In this document: in pieces, positions 1-7,003 of the stretch
How positions within the stretch are numbered: position 1 is the stretch's first letter
Layout: each line of letters begins with the position of its first letter
Origin: Anaerolineae bacterium
GTDB taxonomy: Bacteria; Chloroflexota; Anaerolineae; DRVO01
Direction of reading: 5' to 3'
DNA length: 15,211 nt
Assembly: GCA_012719195.1 (NCBI GenBank)
Contig: JAAYAV010000420.1
Span: forward strand, 1-15,211
Notes under the pieces: model-generated
What the model was told of the DNA's origin: nothing
The model's input: only the letters and a program-made list of their open reading frames with translations
The model's database searches: none
Program-made: the position numbers and the translations under genes

Positions 1-153
1 CACCGGGAGGTTGAGTCCGTAGCTGCCCACACCCATGACTGCGGCTACGGACAGCGCGATCAGTGCCGCCCTCGCACTACTCTGACGCAGCAGGAGCATG
101 AGGGCGACGACCGTCAGCAGCGGCAGTCCTGCCAGGATCACGCTGCCCTCCAT
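1..153 (-). CDS. Partial membrane permease, possibly L-lactate permease family (N-terminus only)
   Basis: Reading leftward from an ATG at 153-151, the frame stays open for 51 codons to the window edge, so only the N-terminus is present. A purine-rich ribosome binding site (GGAGGGGGGAG) lies about 7 nt before the ATG. The peptide starts MEGSVILAGLPLLTVVALML and has two hydrophobic segments (about residues 4-22 and 29-47). They are separated by a short polar patch, RQSSARAA. This layout resembles the start of LldP/GlcP-type lactate or glycolate permeases, where a first helix is followed by an Arg/Ser/Ala patch and a second helix. The family call is an inference from a short piece; another multi-helix transporter is possible. 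The gene is co-directional with the ABC operon to its right but separated from it by about 200 bp holding two hairpins, so it is probably a separate transcription unit. Confidence 0.5.
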   Translation of the reverse strand, partial: MEGSVILAGLPLLTVVALMLLLRQSSARAALIALSVAAVMGVGSYGLNLPV

Positions 154-247
154 GCGCTCACTCCCCCCTCCGGCCCGCCTCCGACGCCAGCAGCGCGGTC
201 CTTAGTCATGCGAATAACGATGGGTTGTGACAGTACGCGATAGGCAA

Positions 248-273
248 CACCCGTGGCCGAGAGACCACGGGTG
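248..273. terminator. Perfect 9-bp hairpin downstream of the ABC operon
   Basis: CACCCGTGG at 248-256 is repeated as its exact reverse complement CCACGGGTG at 265-273, with an 8-nt loop. It lies downstream of the minus-strand permease gene ending at 351 and upstream of the gene starting at 153. Read on the minus strand the stem is followed by TTGCCTATC, a poor T-tract. On the plus strand it is followed by CATTTGTT, which is better, but no plus-strand gene precedes it. It probably ends or protects the 3' end of the ABC operon mRNA. Confidence 0.45.
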
Positions 274-295
274 CATTTGTTAGCTAATCGTCGCA

Positions 296-313
296 GCCAG
301 ACCGTTGTCTGGC
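296..313. terminator. Perfect 7-bp hairpin with tetraloop after the ABC operon
   Basis: GCCAGAC (296-302) and GTCTGGC (307-313) form a perfect 7-bp stem around a 4-nt loop. The hairpin begins 38 nt past the stop codon of the minus-strand DppC-like gene. There is no following U-tract, so it may be a 3' processing or stabilising element rather than a true terminator. Together with the hairpin at 248-273 it gives the operon a two-hairpin 3' region. The rest of 154-350 shows no gene; I saw no convincing -35/-10 pair for the permease starting at 153. Confidence 0.35.
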
Positions 314-350
314 GCGCCCTACCGCAGGATCTAGGCGCGGTGCGGCCGTC

Positions 351-1502
351 CTACCTCGAATACGGGTCGGCGGCGTCGCGCAGACCATCTCCCAGGAAGT
401 TGAAAGCGAGCACCGCCACTACCACCGCGAAGCCCGGGTAGAGCAGCCACGGTGCTTCGTTTAGCACCCGGATCGCCTGCGCCTCTTTGAGCAAGACGCC
501 CCAGCTGATGGCCGGAGGCTGGAGGCCCAGCCCAATGAACGACAGGCTGGTCTCGCCCAGGATCATGCCCGGGATGGACAAGCTCAGCGAAGCGATGAGG
601 TGGCTGGTGAAGGAGGGTACCAGGTGCCGGAAGACGATTCTCAGCTCGTTGGCGCCCAGCAGCCGGGCCGCCATCACGAAGTCCTCTTCGCGCAGTGACA
701 TGAACTTGCTGCGTACCACTCGCGCCAGGCCCGTCCAGCCGAGCAGCGAGAGGATCACCACGATTGCGAAGTAGGTCTTGGTGACCGACCAGGTGGGAGG
801 AAGCGCGGCGCTGAATCCCATCCACAGCGGCAAGGTGGGCACGGACATCAGGAACTCGATGATACGCTGGACAATGACGTCCACGGTGCCGCCGTAGTAG
901 CCCGATATGCCGCCGAGCAGGATGCCGAGGACGAAGGAGATGGCGATACCCAGCAGACCCACGGAAAGCGAGATCCGGCCGCCGAAGATCAGGCGGGAGA
1001 CCATATCGCGCCCCTGTTTGTCCGTTCCAAGGAAGAAGGCGCTCCCGCCCTCGTCGGTGCCGAACAGGTGCAGGTCCGTCTCGAACAGCCCCCAGAGCTT
1101 GTAGGGGTCTCCGTGGGTGAAGAAGCGGATGGGGTACTTGGTGGAGTAGTCTATCTCATAGTCCACTCGCAGTGTTTCCATGTTGAGAGTACCGGTGTAC
1201 CCGTAGGTGAAGGGACGGAGACCGAAGCCGCCCTCCTCGTCCACGAATCGGAGCGGCTGCGGAGGCGCGTAGATGTAGTTCTTGTCGCTGCGAGTCGCGT
1301 CATAGGGCGCGAAGAACTCGGCGAACGCCACTATCACGTACAGCACTATAAGCACGCCGGATGAGATGAGAGCCAGCTTATGCTTGCGGAAGCGCCACCA
1401 GATCAGCTTCCACTGCGAAGCTACAAAGATCGTCTCCGCTGCTACTTCCTCGCCTGGGGCAGTCTCCAGATCATTGACTGCCTGGGTGACTCGCTCTTCC
1501 AC
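351..1502 (-). CDS. ABC transporter permease, DppC/OppC type
   Basis: This is one of two membrane subunits of a peptide/oligosaccharide-type ABC importer. The 383-residue product has a cytoplasmic N-terminus (about 1-40), a first membrane helix (about 42-64, an OppC N-terminal-type segment) and a long extracytoplasmic insert (about 65-165). A block of further helices follows. The insert is longer than in E. coli DppC (about 300 aa in total). The coupling-loop (EAA) motif is visible as AARLLGANELRIVFRHLVPS, and the end RDAADPYSR matches the family pattern of ending in a DP motif. The start is GTG, directly after the TAG of the upstream permease with no gap. AAGGAG lies 9 nt before it, inside the upstream gene, so translation is probably coupled. 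The substrate cannot be told from the permease; the family takes up peptides, nickel or oligosaccharides. Confidence 0.93.
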   Translation of the reverse strand: MEERVTQAVNDLETAPGEEVAAETIFVASQWKLIWWRFRKHKLALISSGVLIVLYVIVAFAEFFAPYDATRSDKNYIYAPPQPLRFVDEEGGFGLRPFTYGYTGTLNMETLRVDYEIDYSTKYPIRFFTHGDPYKLWGLFETDLHLFGTDEGGSAFFLGTDKQGRDMVSRLIFGGRISLSVGLLGIAISFVLGILLGGISGYYGGTVDVIVQRIIEFLMSVPTLPLWMGFSAALPPTWSVTKTYFAIVVILSLLGWTGLARVVRSKFMSLREEDFVMAARLLGANELRIVFRHLVPSFTSHLIASLSLSIPGMILGETSLSFIGLGLQPPAISWGVLLKEAQAIRVLNEAPWLLYPGFAVVVAVLAFNFLGDGLRDAADPYSR

Positions 1503-2489
1503 CTACACCGACTCCTTGATCCGGGGATCGACCAGCGCCAGCAGGAGATCCGATATCAGGGTACCGATAACGGTTAGGGCACTGAGAATGAGCACGATGC
1601 TGCCGGCTAGGAACATGTCCTGGTTCAGCAGCGCCCCCAGGAAGATCGGGGACAGCGTGGGGATGCCCAGAACGAATGAAGTCAGCAGCTCGCCGGCAAA
1701 CAGCCCGGGCAGCATCCACCCGATGGTGGAGACCGAAGGGATCATCGCGACACGGAACGGGTACTTGAAGAGCAGTCGTGTTTCCGTCAGCCCCTTGGCG
1801 CGGGCGGTAAGAGTGTACGGCTTGCGTATCTCGTCAAGCAGGTTGGCGCGGATGGTACGGATGAGCCCGGCGGTGCCGGCCGTTCCCGTAATGAGCGCCG
1901 GAATCCAGAGGTGTTTGAGCAAGTCGATCACCCTGCCGAAGCTCCAGGGCGCCATCAAGTACTCGGGTGAGAAAAGCCCCACGATCACTTGGCCCGTCGC
2001 GTTGAAGTAGTACCATAGAGCCAGTAGGGCCAGCAGGAAGTTGGGCACGGCCAACCCAACGAAACCCAGGAAGGTGGCGATGTAGTCCGGCACGGAGTAC
2101 TGGTTGGTCGCCGAGTAGACCCCGATCGGTAAGCCGATCAGCCACACGAACACCACCGAGACAAGGGAGATGCTGAAGCTCCATGGTAATCGATCCGCGA
2201 TCAGCACCCGCACCGGCTTGTTCCACTGTAGGGAGCGACCGAGGTCACCCTCCAGCACGCCGCCGATCCACTTGGCATACTGGACGTACACCGGCTGGCC
2301 GAGACCGTACCGCGCTCGCAGAGCGTCTACCTCGGACTGATCGACCAGCTCGCCCATGGCGGCAAGCTGTGCCACGTACGAGGTGACGAAGTCCCCCGGA
2401 GGCAGCTGAATGATCACGAAAGATATGATGGACACGACAAAGAGCGTGACCAGCATGTAGGCGAAACGCCGTACGATGTACCGGAACAT
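1503..2489 (-). CDS. ABC transporter permease, DppB/OppB type
   Basis: This is the partner membrane subunit of the DppC-like protein. The 328-residue product begins MFRYIVRRFAYMLVTLFVVS, the classic first helix of this family. The N-terminal family signature is present (YGLGQPVYVQYAKW and GDLGRSL). About six helices follow, with the coupling loop around TARAKGLTETRLLFKYPFR and the end LALVDPRIKESV. I chose the ATG at 2489 because GGGGGA lies 6 nt upstream and the protein then starts as its relatives do. An in-frame ATG at 2495 is also possible. A further upstream ATG at 2549 would add 20 residues unlike the family, and those codons form a perfect hairpin, so I reject it. The stop abuts the next gene's start codon. 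Confidence 0.93.
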   Translation of the reverse strand: MFRYIVRRFAYMLVTLFVVSIISFVIIQLPPGDFVTSYVAQLAAMGELVDQSEVDALRARYGLGQPVYVQYAKWIGGVLEGDLGRSLQWNKPVRVLIADRLPWSFSISLVSVVFVWLIGLPIGVYSATNQYSVPDYIATFLGFVGLAVPNFLLALLALWYYFNATGQVIVGLFSPEYLMAPWSFGRVIDLLKHLWIPALITGTAGTAGLIRTIRANLLDEIRKPYTLTARAKGLTETRLLFKYPFRVAMIPSVSTIGWMLPGLFAGELLTSFVLGIPTLSPIFLGALLNQDMFLAGSIVLILSALTVIGTLISDLLLALVDPRIKESV

Positions 2490-2520
2490 CGACATCCCCC
2501 AGGTTGGTTTGCCTAGATGC

Positions 2521-2547
2521 GTGGAGGGAAGACCAGCTTCCCTCCAC
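2521..2547 (-). promoter_or_regulatory. Perfect 11-bp intergenic hairpin between binding-protein and permease genes
   Basis: GTGGAGGGAAG (2521-2531) and CTTCCCTCCAC (2537-2547) are exact reverse complements around a 5-nt loop. The hairpin sits between the stop of the solute-binding protein gene (2599) and the start of the DppB-like gene (2489), with no T-tract after it. In comparable operons such as malE-malF, hairpins at this place protect the upstream mRNA so that the binding protein is made in excess. That role is an inference here. The hairpin could equally be a 5' structure of a shorter transcript from the promoter-like sequence at 2560-2589. Confidence 0.65.
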
Positions 2548-2559
2548 ATGACTCGCCGC

Positions 2560-2589
2560 AGTATAGCGGTGTAGCACCCCGCCTGCCAG
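2560..2589 (-). promoter_or_regulatory. Candidate internal promoter ahead of the permease genes
   Basis: On the minus strand CTGGCA (2589-2584, 4 of 6 matches to TTGACA) and TATACT (2565-2560, 5 of 6 to TATAAT) are separated by 18 nt. Transcription would start near 2553, just before the 11-bp hairpin at 2547-2521, and would serve only the two permease genes. A small inverted repeat, TGCCA/TGGCA, at 2584-2597 overlaps the -35 element. Confidence 0.35.
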
Positions 2590-2598
2590 GTTTGGCAA

Positions 2599-4572
2599 CT
2601 AGGCCTTGAACATCGCTGCCGGAGTGTACACTATCGTGGGCTCCCATCCCACCGGCTCGTCGATGGGCATGTTGTGGATGTCGTTCTTGATGAGGCCGAA
2701 GCGCCCGATGGCGGGCTCGCCCAGCATTCCCAGCATCCACAGGTTCTCGGCATGGAGCTTCAGCGCCTGGTCATACATCGAGTTGCGCTTGTCGGCATCG
2801 GCCTCGGCCAGGATCTGATCGTACAGCCCCTGCAGTTCCTGGATCTCCGCCGGAGGCTCCTCGCCTTCGGCGCCACCGCTCGCGTACCAGAGCGACCAGG
2901 CCGGAGCCCAGTCCTCGTTGGCCGTCACAGCGAAGGTCGGCCGTGTGATCGGGGAGTTACCCGGCCATCCGTGGTTGGCGATGTAGGACATGACGTCATA
3001 GTCGAGCGTATCGTTGATCGTGGACCACAGCTGGCTCTCGGTGGGGTTCACGATCATCTCCACACCCACGGCCTGCCAGTAGTCCTTGATCAGCCCCTGC
3101 ATCTCAACGTTCTCGGCTGGCCACGGGGTGAACACGAGGTTGACAACGCTCAGGCGGCTGCCATCGGAGCGCAGCCGGAATCCTTCGCCGTCCCGTTCCG
3201 TGAGTCCGATCTCGTCCAGCAACTGATTGGCCATGTCCGGATCGTACTGGGCGTACATGGTGCCATACTCAGCCTTGTACCAGGGGCTGTCCACGGAAGC
3301 AGTGACGTTCCCAGGGGTGGCCTGGCCCCGGAACAGCAGGGCATTGAGCTCGTCGCGGTCTACCGCCACCGACAGCGCGATGCGGAAGTCGAGTGTGTTG
3401 AAGAGCTCGTTGAGTACCGGGTCCTTGTGGTAGAAGTTGAAGAAGATGGCGCCATAGTTGCTCCCCACGTTCTTCACCAGGAAGATCCGGTAGTTGCCCT
3501 TCTCTTCGTTCTCCTTGACGACCGGGTAGTTGGCGAGCCCGCCCACGCGGCGGGACTGGTAGTCGGCGTCGCCCGCGATTGCCTTCAGGAGGAGAGCCTC
3601 CACGTCCGGCAGCAGAGTCCGCTCTAGGCGATCAAGATAGGGCAACTGATTGCCCTCAGCATCCACCTTCCAGTAGTACGGATTGCGCTCCCAGATCTGG
3701 ACCGGCTGGTCCTGAAGGTTGGTCGGGGTCCAGGCAATGATCTCGGGCGTACCGGGGTTATTGAAGGTGGAGGTCCTGGCGGAGTAGAGGTCGGTCCAGG
3801 TGGTGAAGCCCTCGCTATCCATGGCGGCCTGGAGGTCGGCCTCGTCGGCAAAGGAGGCGTGGAAGTCCTGGAGGAAGTGGCCCGGCGCCCACATCACCAT
3901 GCTCGGGATGAACTCCTCGAACGCGCCGTAGGGCTCAGCGAAGGTGATGCTGAACGAGTAGTCGTCCACTTTCTCGAAGACGGCCAGTTCGCCTGCCCGC
4001 TTGAGGTTGCTCGGCTTGGTGGGCGAGAGCTCGTCGTTCAGGACGACATTCTCGTACCACCACATGACGTCGTTGGCCGTGAAGGGCGCGCCGTCACTCC
4101 AGCGCATCCCTTCGCGCAGCTGGAACGTCACCGTCTTGCCTTCGTTCGACCACTCCCACCCACTGGCCAGATTGGGCACCACCGTGCCGTAGTCGGTGCT
4201 GTGACGACCGAGGGGTTCGCGCAGGAGGTACCAGTTCTGTGACTGGTCACCCGAGCCGATGTGCAACTGCTTCCACACACCGCCGAAAGCGCCGATCTCC
4301 TCGGCCTCTACGACCATGGGCTCTTTCGGGAGACGCTCGTCGACCGGAGGAAGGGTGCCGGCCGCGACCATTTCCGCAAGAGCCGGAGCCTCCTTGAAGC
4401 GACCTTCGGCGACGGGCGCCGCTGGCGCCGCCGTTGCCTCTGCCGCCGCCGGCTCCTGCGTGGGCTCGACGACTGCGGCTGGGGCCGGTGTCCCCGCGCA
4501 GGCTGCAGCCACCGTGGCAGCGGTTGCGATGCCGGCGATGCAAATGAACCGTCGTCTGTTCAGGCGTGCCAT
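2599..4572 (-). CDS. ABC transporter solute-binding lipoprotein, family 5
   Basis: This is the extracytoplasmic receptor of the importer whose permeases follow it. I place the start at the ATG at 4572, because GAAGGAG lies 8 nt before it and the product (657 aa) then begins with a proper signal. MARLNRRRF gives a twin-arginine-like basic region, a short hydrophobic stretch follows, and a lipobox (AAAC) has Cys25 as the probable lipidation site. An in-frame GTG at 4662 would add 30 unlikely residues. Residues 26-58 are an Ala/Pro/Glu linker, typical of Chloroflexota receptors. The binding domain of the SBP_bac_5 fold follows, with the family signature around residues 132-174 (VPNLASGWEWS, then TFQLREGMRWSDGAPFTAND). 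At this length and in this family it could bind peptides or oligosaccharides; the sequence does not decide. The TAG stop is followed by a 109-nt gap holding a hairpin and a candidate promoter. Confidence 0.94.
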   Translation of the reverse strand: MARLNRRRFICIAGIATAATVAAACAGTPAPAAVVEPTQEPAAAEATAAPAAPVAEGRFKEAPALAEMVAAGTLPPVDERLPKEPMVVEAEEIGAFGGVWKQLHIGSGDQSQNWYLLREPLGRHSTDYGTVVPNLASGWEWSNEGKTVTFQLREGMRWSDGAPFTANDVMWWYENVVLNDELSPTKPSNLKRAGELAVFEKVDDYSFSITFAEPYGAFEEFIPSMVMWAPGHFLQDFHASFADEADLQAAMDSEGFTTWTDLYSARTSTFNNPGTPEIIAWTPTNLQDQPVQIWERNPYYWKVDAEGNQLPYLDRLERTLLPDVEALLLKAIAGDADYQSRRVGGLANYPVVKENEEKGNYRIFLVKNVGSNYGAIFFNFYHKDPVLNELFNTLDFRIALSVAVDRDELNALLFRGQATPGNVTASVDSPWYKAEYGTMYAQYDPDMANQLLDEIGLTERDGEGFRLRSDGSRLSVVNLVFTPWPAENVEMQGLIKDYWQAVGVEMIVNPTESQLWSTINDTLDYDVMSYIANHGWPGNSPITRPTFAVTANEDWAPAWSLWYASGGAEGEEPPAEIQELQGLYDQILAEADADKRNSMYDQALKLHAENLWMLGMLGEPAIGRFGLIKNDIHNMPIDEPVGWEPTIVYTPAAMFKA

Positions 4573-4645
4573 ATCCTCTACTCCTTCGTGAGAATGTGTC
4601 TGGCCCCGGGTCGACTCCACCAGCGGCACCTCGGGCGTGACCGGC

Positions 4646-4774
4646 TCACCTGTACCGGACACCGTCCATCATCTGTAGCAGGAATTCGGTGGTGTAGTCG
4701 CCTCGGGCCAGCTCAGCGGCCTGAAGACGGTCGCTCTCACGAACGACTATCGACTGACCAAATTGTAGTGCCAC
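4646..4774 (-). other. Possible 42-codon ORF or gene remnant upstream of the binding-protein gene
   Basis: A GTG at 4774 opens a 42-codon frame ending at a TGA (4648-4646). The product contains SIVVRESDRLQAAELARGDY and then TTEFLLQMMDGVRYR. From about codon 12 the third positions are mostly G or C, and the residues look like a real soluble protein tail rather than random translation. I do not recognise it and no ribosome binding site is clear. It could be a small leader gene, the truncated end of an older gene next to the recombinase, or chance. It overlaps the candidate promoter at 4762-4790, so the two readings compete. Confidence 0.2.
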
Positions 4775-4790
4775 CGTCAGCCTGCCGCAA
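4762..4790 (-). promoter_or_regulatory. Candidate promoter of the ABC importer operon
   Basis: On the minus strand TTGCGG (4790-4785) and TACAAT (4767-4762, 5 of 6 matches to the -10 consensus) are exactly 17 nt apart. Transcription would begin near 4755, giving a leader of about 180 nt before the ATG at 4572. The long leader leaves room for regulation, but I recognise no riboswitch in it. I saw no convincing plus-strand promoter for the recombinase in 4573-4847. Confidence 0.45.
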
Positions 4791-4847
4791 GAGCATCAGG
4801 CCCCTGGGGACGGCTGGCTGGCACGGCAATTGCGGCTGACCATAGGC

Positions 4848-5900
4848 ATGAAGACCGCCGAGCCGCCAGTCAGCGGGTCCGCTCCGCCGTCACCGGCGCC
4901 GGGGCGCCACTCCCCCAGCATCGAAGACGCTATCCAATCGTACCTTGGTCGAAGCAGCCTGGAACCCAACACCCGTCGCACTTACGGCAATGGCCTGGCT
5001 TCGTGGCTTTCGTTCCTCTCGGGTACCAAGGAAGGGAACTCGGAAGCGCCGGCACTCGAGGATCTCCAGGAGAGCCTCCTGGAGGATTTCCGCCACTACC
5101 TCGGCGAGAGGGGCTACTCCCGCTTCACCGTCCGCACCTACATGGCCGCCTTGGGCGGCTTCGTCGACTACCTGCTGGTCCACGATCTTCTGCCGCCCAC
5201 TTTCTCGCTGGAGAAGGCGCGCGCTCGGCTTCGCCAGGGTCGGCGGGGAACCCCCTACCCTGCTCCCGTTCCCGACCCTGCCCTCCCCCTGATCCTACGC
5301 TACTACGACGAGCAGGCTCCGCCCAACGGCGACTCTGCCGCCGAACGGCAGGCTCGGCTGGTGCTCCTGCGGAGCCGCGCCCTGGTCCACACCCTCTATT
5401 CCACCGCCGGCCGGATCGCCGAGGTGCACTCACTCGACCGACGGGACGTGGCCGACGGGCGGCTGTCCGAGGTCGTGGTGATGGGCAAGGGTGGCAAGCA
5501 GCGGTTCATCTACCTCACCCGGCTGGCGGGGAAAGCCATTCGCGACTACGTGACAGCAAGGCAGGACACCCATCAGCCCTTGTTCGTCTCCCACGGTCGG
5601 TCCTACGGAAGGCGCCTGAGCAAGGTCAGCATCTGGCAGACAGTGAAGCGAGCGGCGCAAGCGCTCCACATGGACGTCTCTCCACACGACTTCCGCCACT
5701 TCCGGGCCCGCCAGATGCTCGATGAGGGGGCGCCGCTGGAGGCCATCCAGGAGATTCTGGGGCACTCCGACATCAGCACCACCCGCAAGGTCTACGCCAT
5801 CTACTCCCGGCAGTCGGTGCGGGAGATCTTCTCCCGAACTACCCTCACTCCGGACGAAGCTCTCGATCACGTGGACCCCGAGTCGCTATCGTCGCGCTGA
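4848..5900 (+). CDS. Tyrosine recombinase / XerC-D-like integrase
   Basis: This is a site-specific DNA recombinase that cuts and rejoins DNA through a tyrosine. With the ATG at 4848 the product has 350 aa; a TTG at 4830 would add six residues, and neither start has a good ribosome binding site. Residues 1-24 are a Pro/Ser-rich tail. Residues about 25-120 form the SAM-like N-terminal core-binding domain (SIEDAIQSYL, then NTRRTYGNGLASWLSFL). The catalytic domain has the full residue set: Arg189 (STAGRIAEVHSL), Lys214 (VMGKGGKQR), His280 and Arg283 (SPHDFRHFRA), His306 (ILGHSDISTTRK) and nucleophile Tyr316. The enzyme therefore looks active. No excisionase, phage or transposon gene accompanies it and I see no attachment-site repeats, so it could be a Xer-like resolvase or a stray integrase. 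It diverges from the ABC operon and is followed by a terminator. Confidence 0.92.
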   Translation: MKTAEPPVSGSAPPSPAPGRHSPSIEDAIQSYLGRSSLEPNTRRTYGNGLASWLSFLSGTKEGNSEAPALEDLQESLLEDFRHYLGERGYSRFTVRTYMAALGGFVDYLLVHDLLPPTFSLEKARARLRQGRRGTPYPAPVPDPALPLILRYYDEQAPPNGDSAAERQARLVLLRSRALVHTLYSTAGRIAEVHSLDRRDVADGRLSEVVVMGKGGKQRFIYLTRLAGKAIRDYVTARQDTHQPLFVSHGRSYGRRLSKVSIWQTVKRAAQALHMDVSPHDFRHFRARQMLDEGAPLEAIQEILGHSDISTTRKVYAIYSRQSVREIFSRTTLTPDEALDHVDPESLSSR

Positions 5901-5908
5901 CGCCCCCG

Positions 5909-5934
5909 GGGGCCTTCCTCGTCGGCCCCGTTTT
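5909..5934 (+). terminator. Rho-independent terminator after the recombinase gene
   Basis: GGGGCC (5909-5914) pairs with GGCCCC (5924-5929) around a 9-nt loop and is followed by GTTTT. It begins 9 nt after the recombinase stop codon and before the promoter of gnd. Confidence 0.55.
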
Positions 5935-5962
5935 GGACGGCCCGCCAGGCAACAGCTAGACT
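5933..5962 (+). promoter_or_regulatory. Candidate promoter of gnd-zwf
   Basis: TTGGAC (5933-5938) and TAGACT (5957-5962) are 18 nt apart, with a predicted start near 5969. The -35 box overlaps the T-run of the preceding terminator. The leader then contains the GC-rich hairpin at 5988-6012. Confidence 0.45.
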
Positions 5963-5987
5963 CATCTGCGATCGACTAGTACTCAGT

Positions 5988-6012
5988 GCCGCTGCCGGGA
6001 GCCCCGGGCGGC
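5988..6012 (+). promoter_or_regulatory. GC-rich leader hairpin ahead of gnd
   Basis: CCGGG (5995-5999) pairs with CCCGG (6003-6007) around a 3-nt loop. An outer GCCG (5988-5991) pairs with CGGC (6009-6012) across a small internal loop. It ends about 10 nt before the gnd ribosome binding site GGGAGGG (6022-6028), so it may affect translation start or mRNA life. No T-tract follows. Confidence 0.35.
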
Positions 6013-6033
6013 GCCTGACCTGGGAGGGTAGCC

Positions 6034-6954
6034 ATGGAACTGGCCATCATCGGCTTGGGACGGATGGGAGCGAACATAGCGAGGCGGTTGGCGCGCGCAG
6101 GGCACCGAGTGGTGGCCTACAACCGCACCACCGCGCGTGCCCTCGAGTTGGCGCAGGAGCAAGCCGGCGTCGTCGCGGCCGAGTCGCTGCCGGAGCTCCA
6201 GACGCTCCTGGCCGCTCCCCGGGCGGTCTGGGTGATGGTACCAGCCGGAGAGGCTACGGAGGACATGGTGGACCAGCTACTCCACCTCCTTAGCCCGGGC
6301 GACACCATCATCGACGGGGGCAACTCCAACTACCAGGACACCATTCGCCGGGGAGAGAAGGTGGCTGCGGCCGGACTCGAGTACGTTGACATCGGGACCA
6401 GCGGCGGGATCTGGGGCTTGGACAACGGCTATAGCCTGATGGTCGGCGGCAGCGATGCAGCCGTGGCTAGGCTGCGCCCCGCGCTCGAGTGCCTGGCCCC
6501 GGCGCCAGAGCGTGGCTGGGGTCACGTTGGCCCTTCCGGCTCCGGTCACTTCGTCAAGATGGTTCACAACGGCATCGAGTACGGCATGATGCAGGCCTTC
6601 GCCGAGGGCTTTGAAGTCCTGCACGCGAAGAAAGAGTTCGGGCTTGATCTGCACCAGGTGGCCCAGATCTGGCAGGACGGCAGCGTAGTCCGCTCTTGGC
6701 TGCTGGATCTCATCGCCGCCGGGCTCGAGGACGGCCAGGAGCTCGAGGGCATCGAGGGGTGGGTGGCTGACTCGGGTGAGGGGCGCTGGACGGTCAAGGA
6801 GGCAATGGACCTGGACGTACCGGCGCCAGTGATCACCCTTTCACTGCTGATGCGCTTCGTGAGCCGTCAGGATGAGAGCTACGGCGCCAAGCTGCTGGCG
6901 GTCATGCGCAACCAGTTCGGCGGCCATGCTGTGAAGTCCAGTGACGGCGGCTAA
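6034..6954 (+). CDS. gnd: 6-phosphogluconate dehydrogenase (decarboxylating), short form
   Basis: The enzyme oxidises and decarboxylates 6-phosphogluconate to ribulose 5-phosphate in the cytoplasm, the last oxidative step of the pentose phosphate pathway. The 306-residue product belongs to the short form (about 300 aa, against about 470 in E. coli Gnd). It has the nucleotide-binding loop GLGRMG (7-12), DGGNSNYQDT (94-103), the family signature GTSGGIWGLDNGYSLMVGG (121-139) and the catalytic block GHFVKMVHNGIEYG (171-184), with Lys175 as the expected acid/base. The C-terminal helical region ends RQDESYGAKLLAVMRNQFGG. Short forms are often NAD-dependent. The turn after the second strand here reads YNRT, similar to NADP-binding relatives, so cofactor choice is open. 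The ATG has GGGAGGG 5 nt upstream. zwf follows after 49 nt in the same direction. Confidence 0.95.
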   Translation: MELAIIGLGRMGANIARRLARAGHRVVAYNRTTARALELAQEQAGVVAAESLPELQTLLAAPRAVWVMVPAGEATEDMVDQLLHLLSPGDTIIDGGNSNYQDTIRRGEKVAAAGLEYVDIGTSGGIWGLDNGYSLMVGGSDAAVARLRPALECLAPAPERGWGHVGPSGSGHFVKMVHNGIEYGMMQAFAEGFEVLHAKKEFGLDLHQVAQIWQDGSVVRSWLLDLIAAGLEDGQELEGIEGWVADSGEGRWTVKEAMDLDVPAPVITLSLLMRFVSRQDESYGAKLLAVMRNQFGGHAVKSSDGG

Positions 6955-7003
6955 GCCGGTAGCCTCGGAATCCGCCAGAGACTAGAGGGAGTGTTCGTAG
7001 AGC

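Noticed and set aside
1366..2010. Plus-strand open frame of 214 codons across the two permease genes
   Set aside because: Ser/Arg-rich antisense translation with no ribosome binding site or family pattern.
2674..3627. Long plus-strand open frame (317 codons) opposite the solute-binding protein gene
   Set aside because: It is antisense to a clearly recognised gene, its translation is low-complexity and matches no family, and such frames are common at high GC.
4261..4839. Plus-strand open frame of 192 codons before the recombinase
   Set aside because: Lies opposite the receptor gene's signal and linker; composition is that of a shadow frame.
4573..6033. A mobile element bounded by att or terminal repeats around the recombinase
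   Set aside because: I found no flanking direct repeats, tRNA gene, excisionase or cargo genes.
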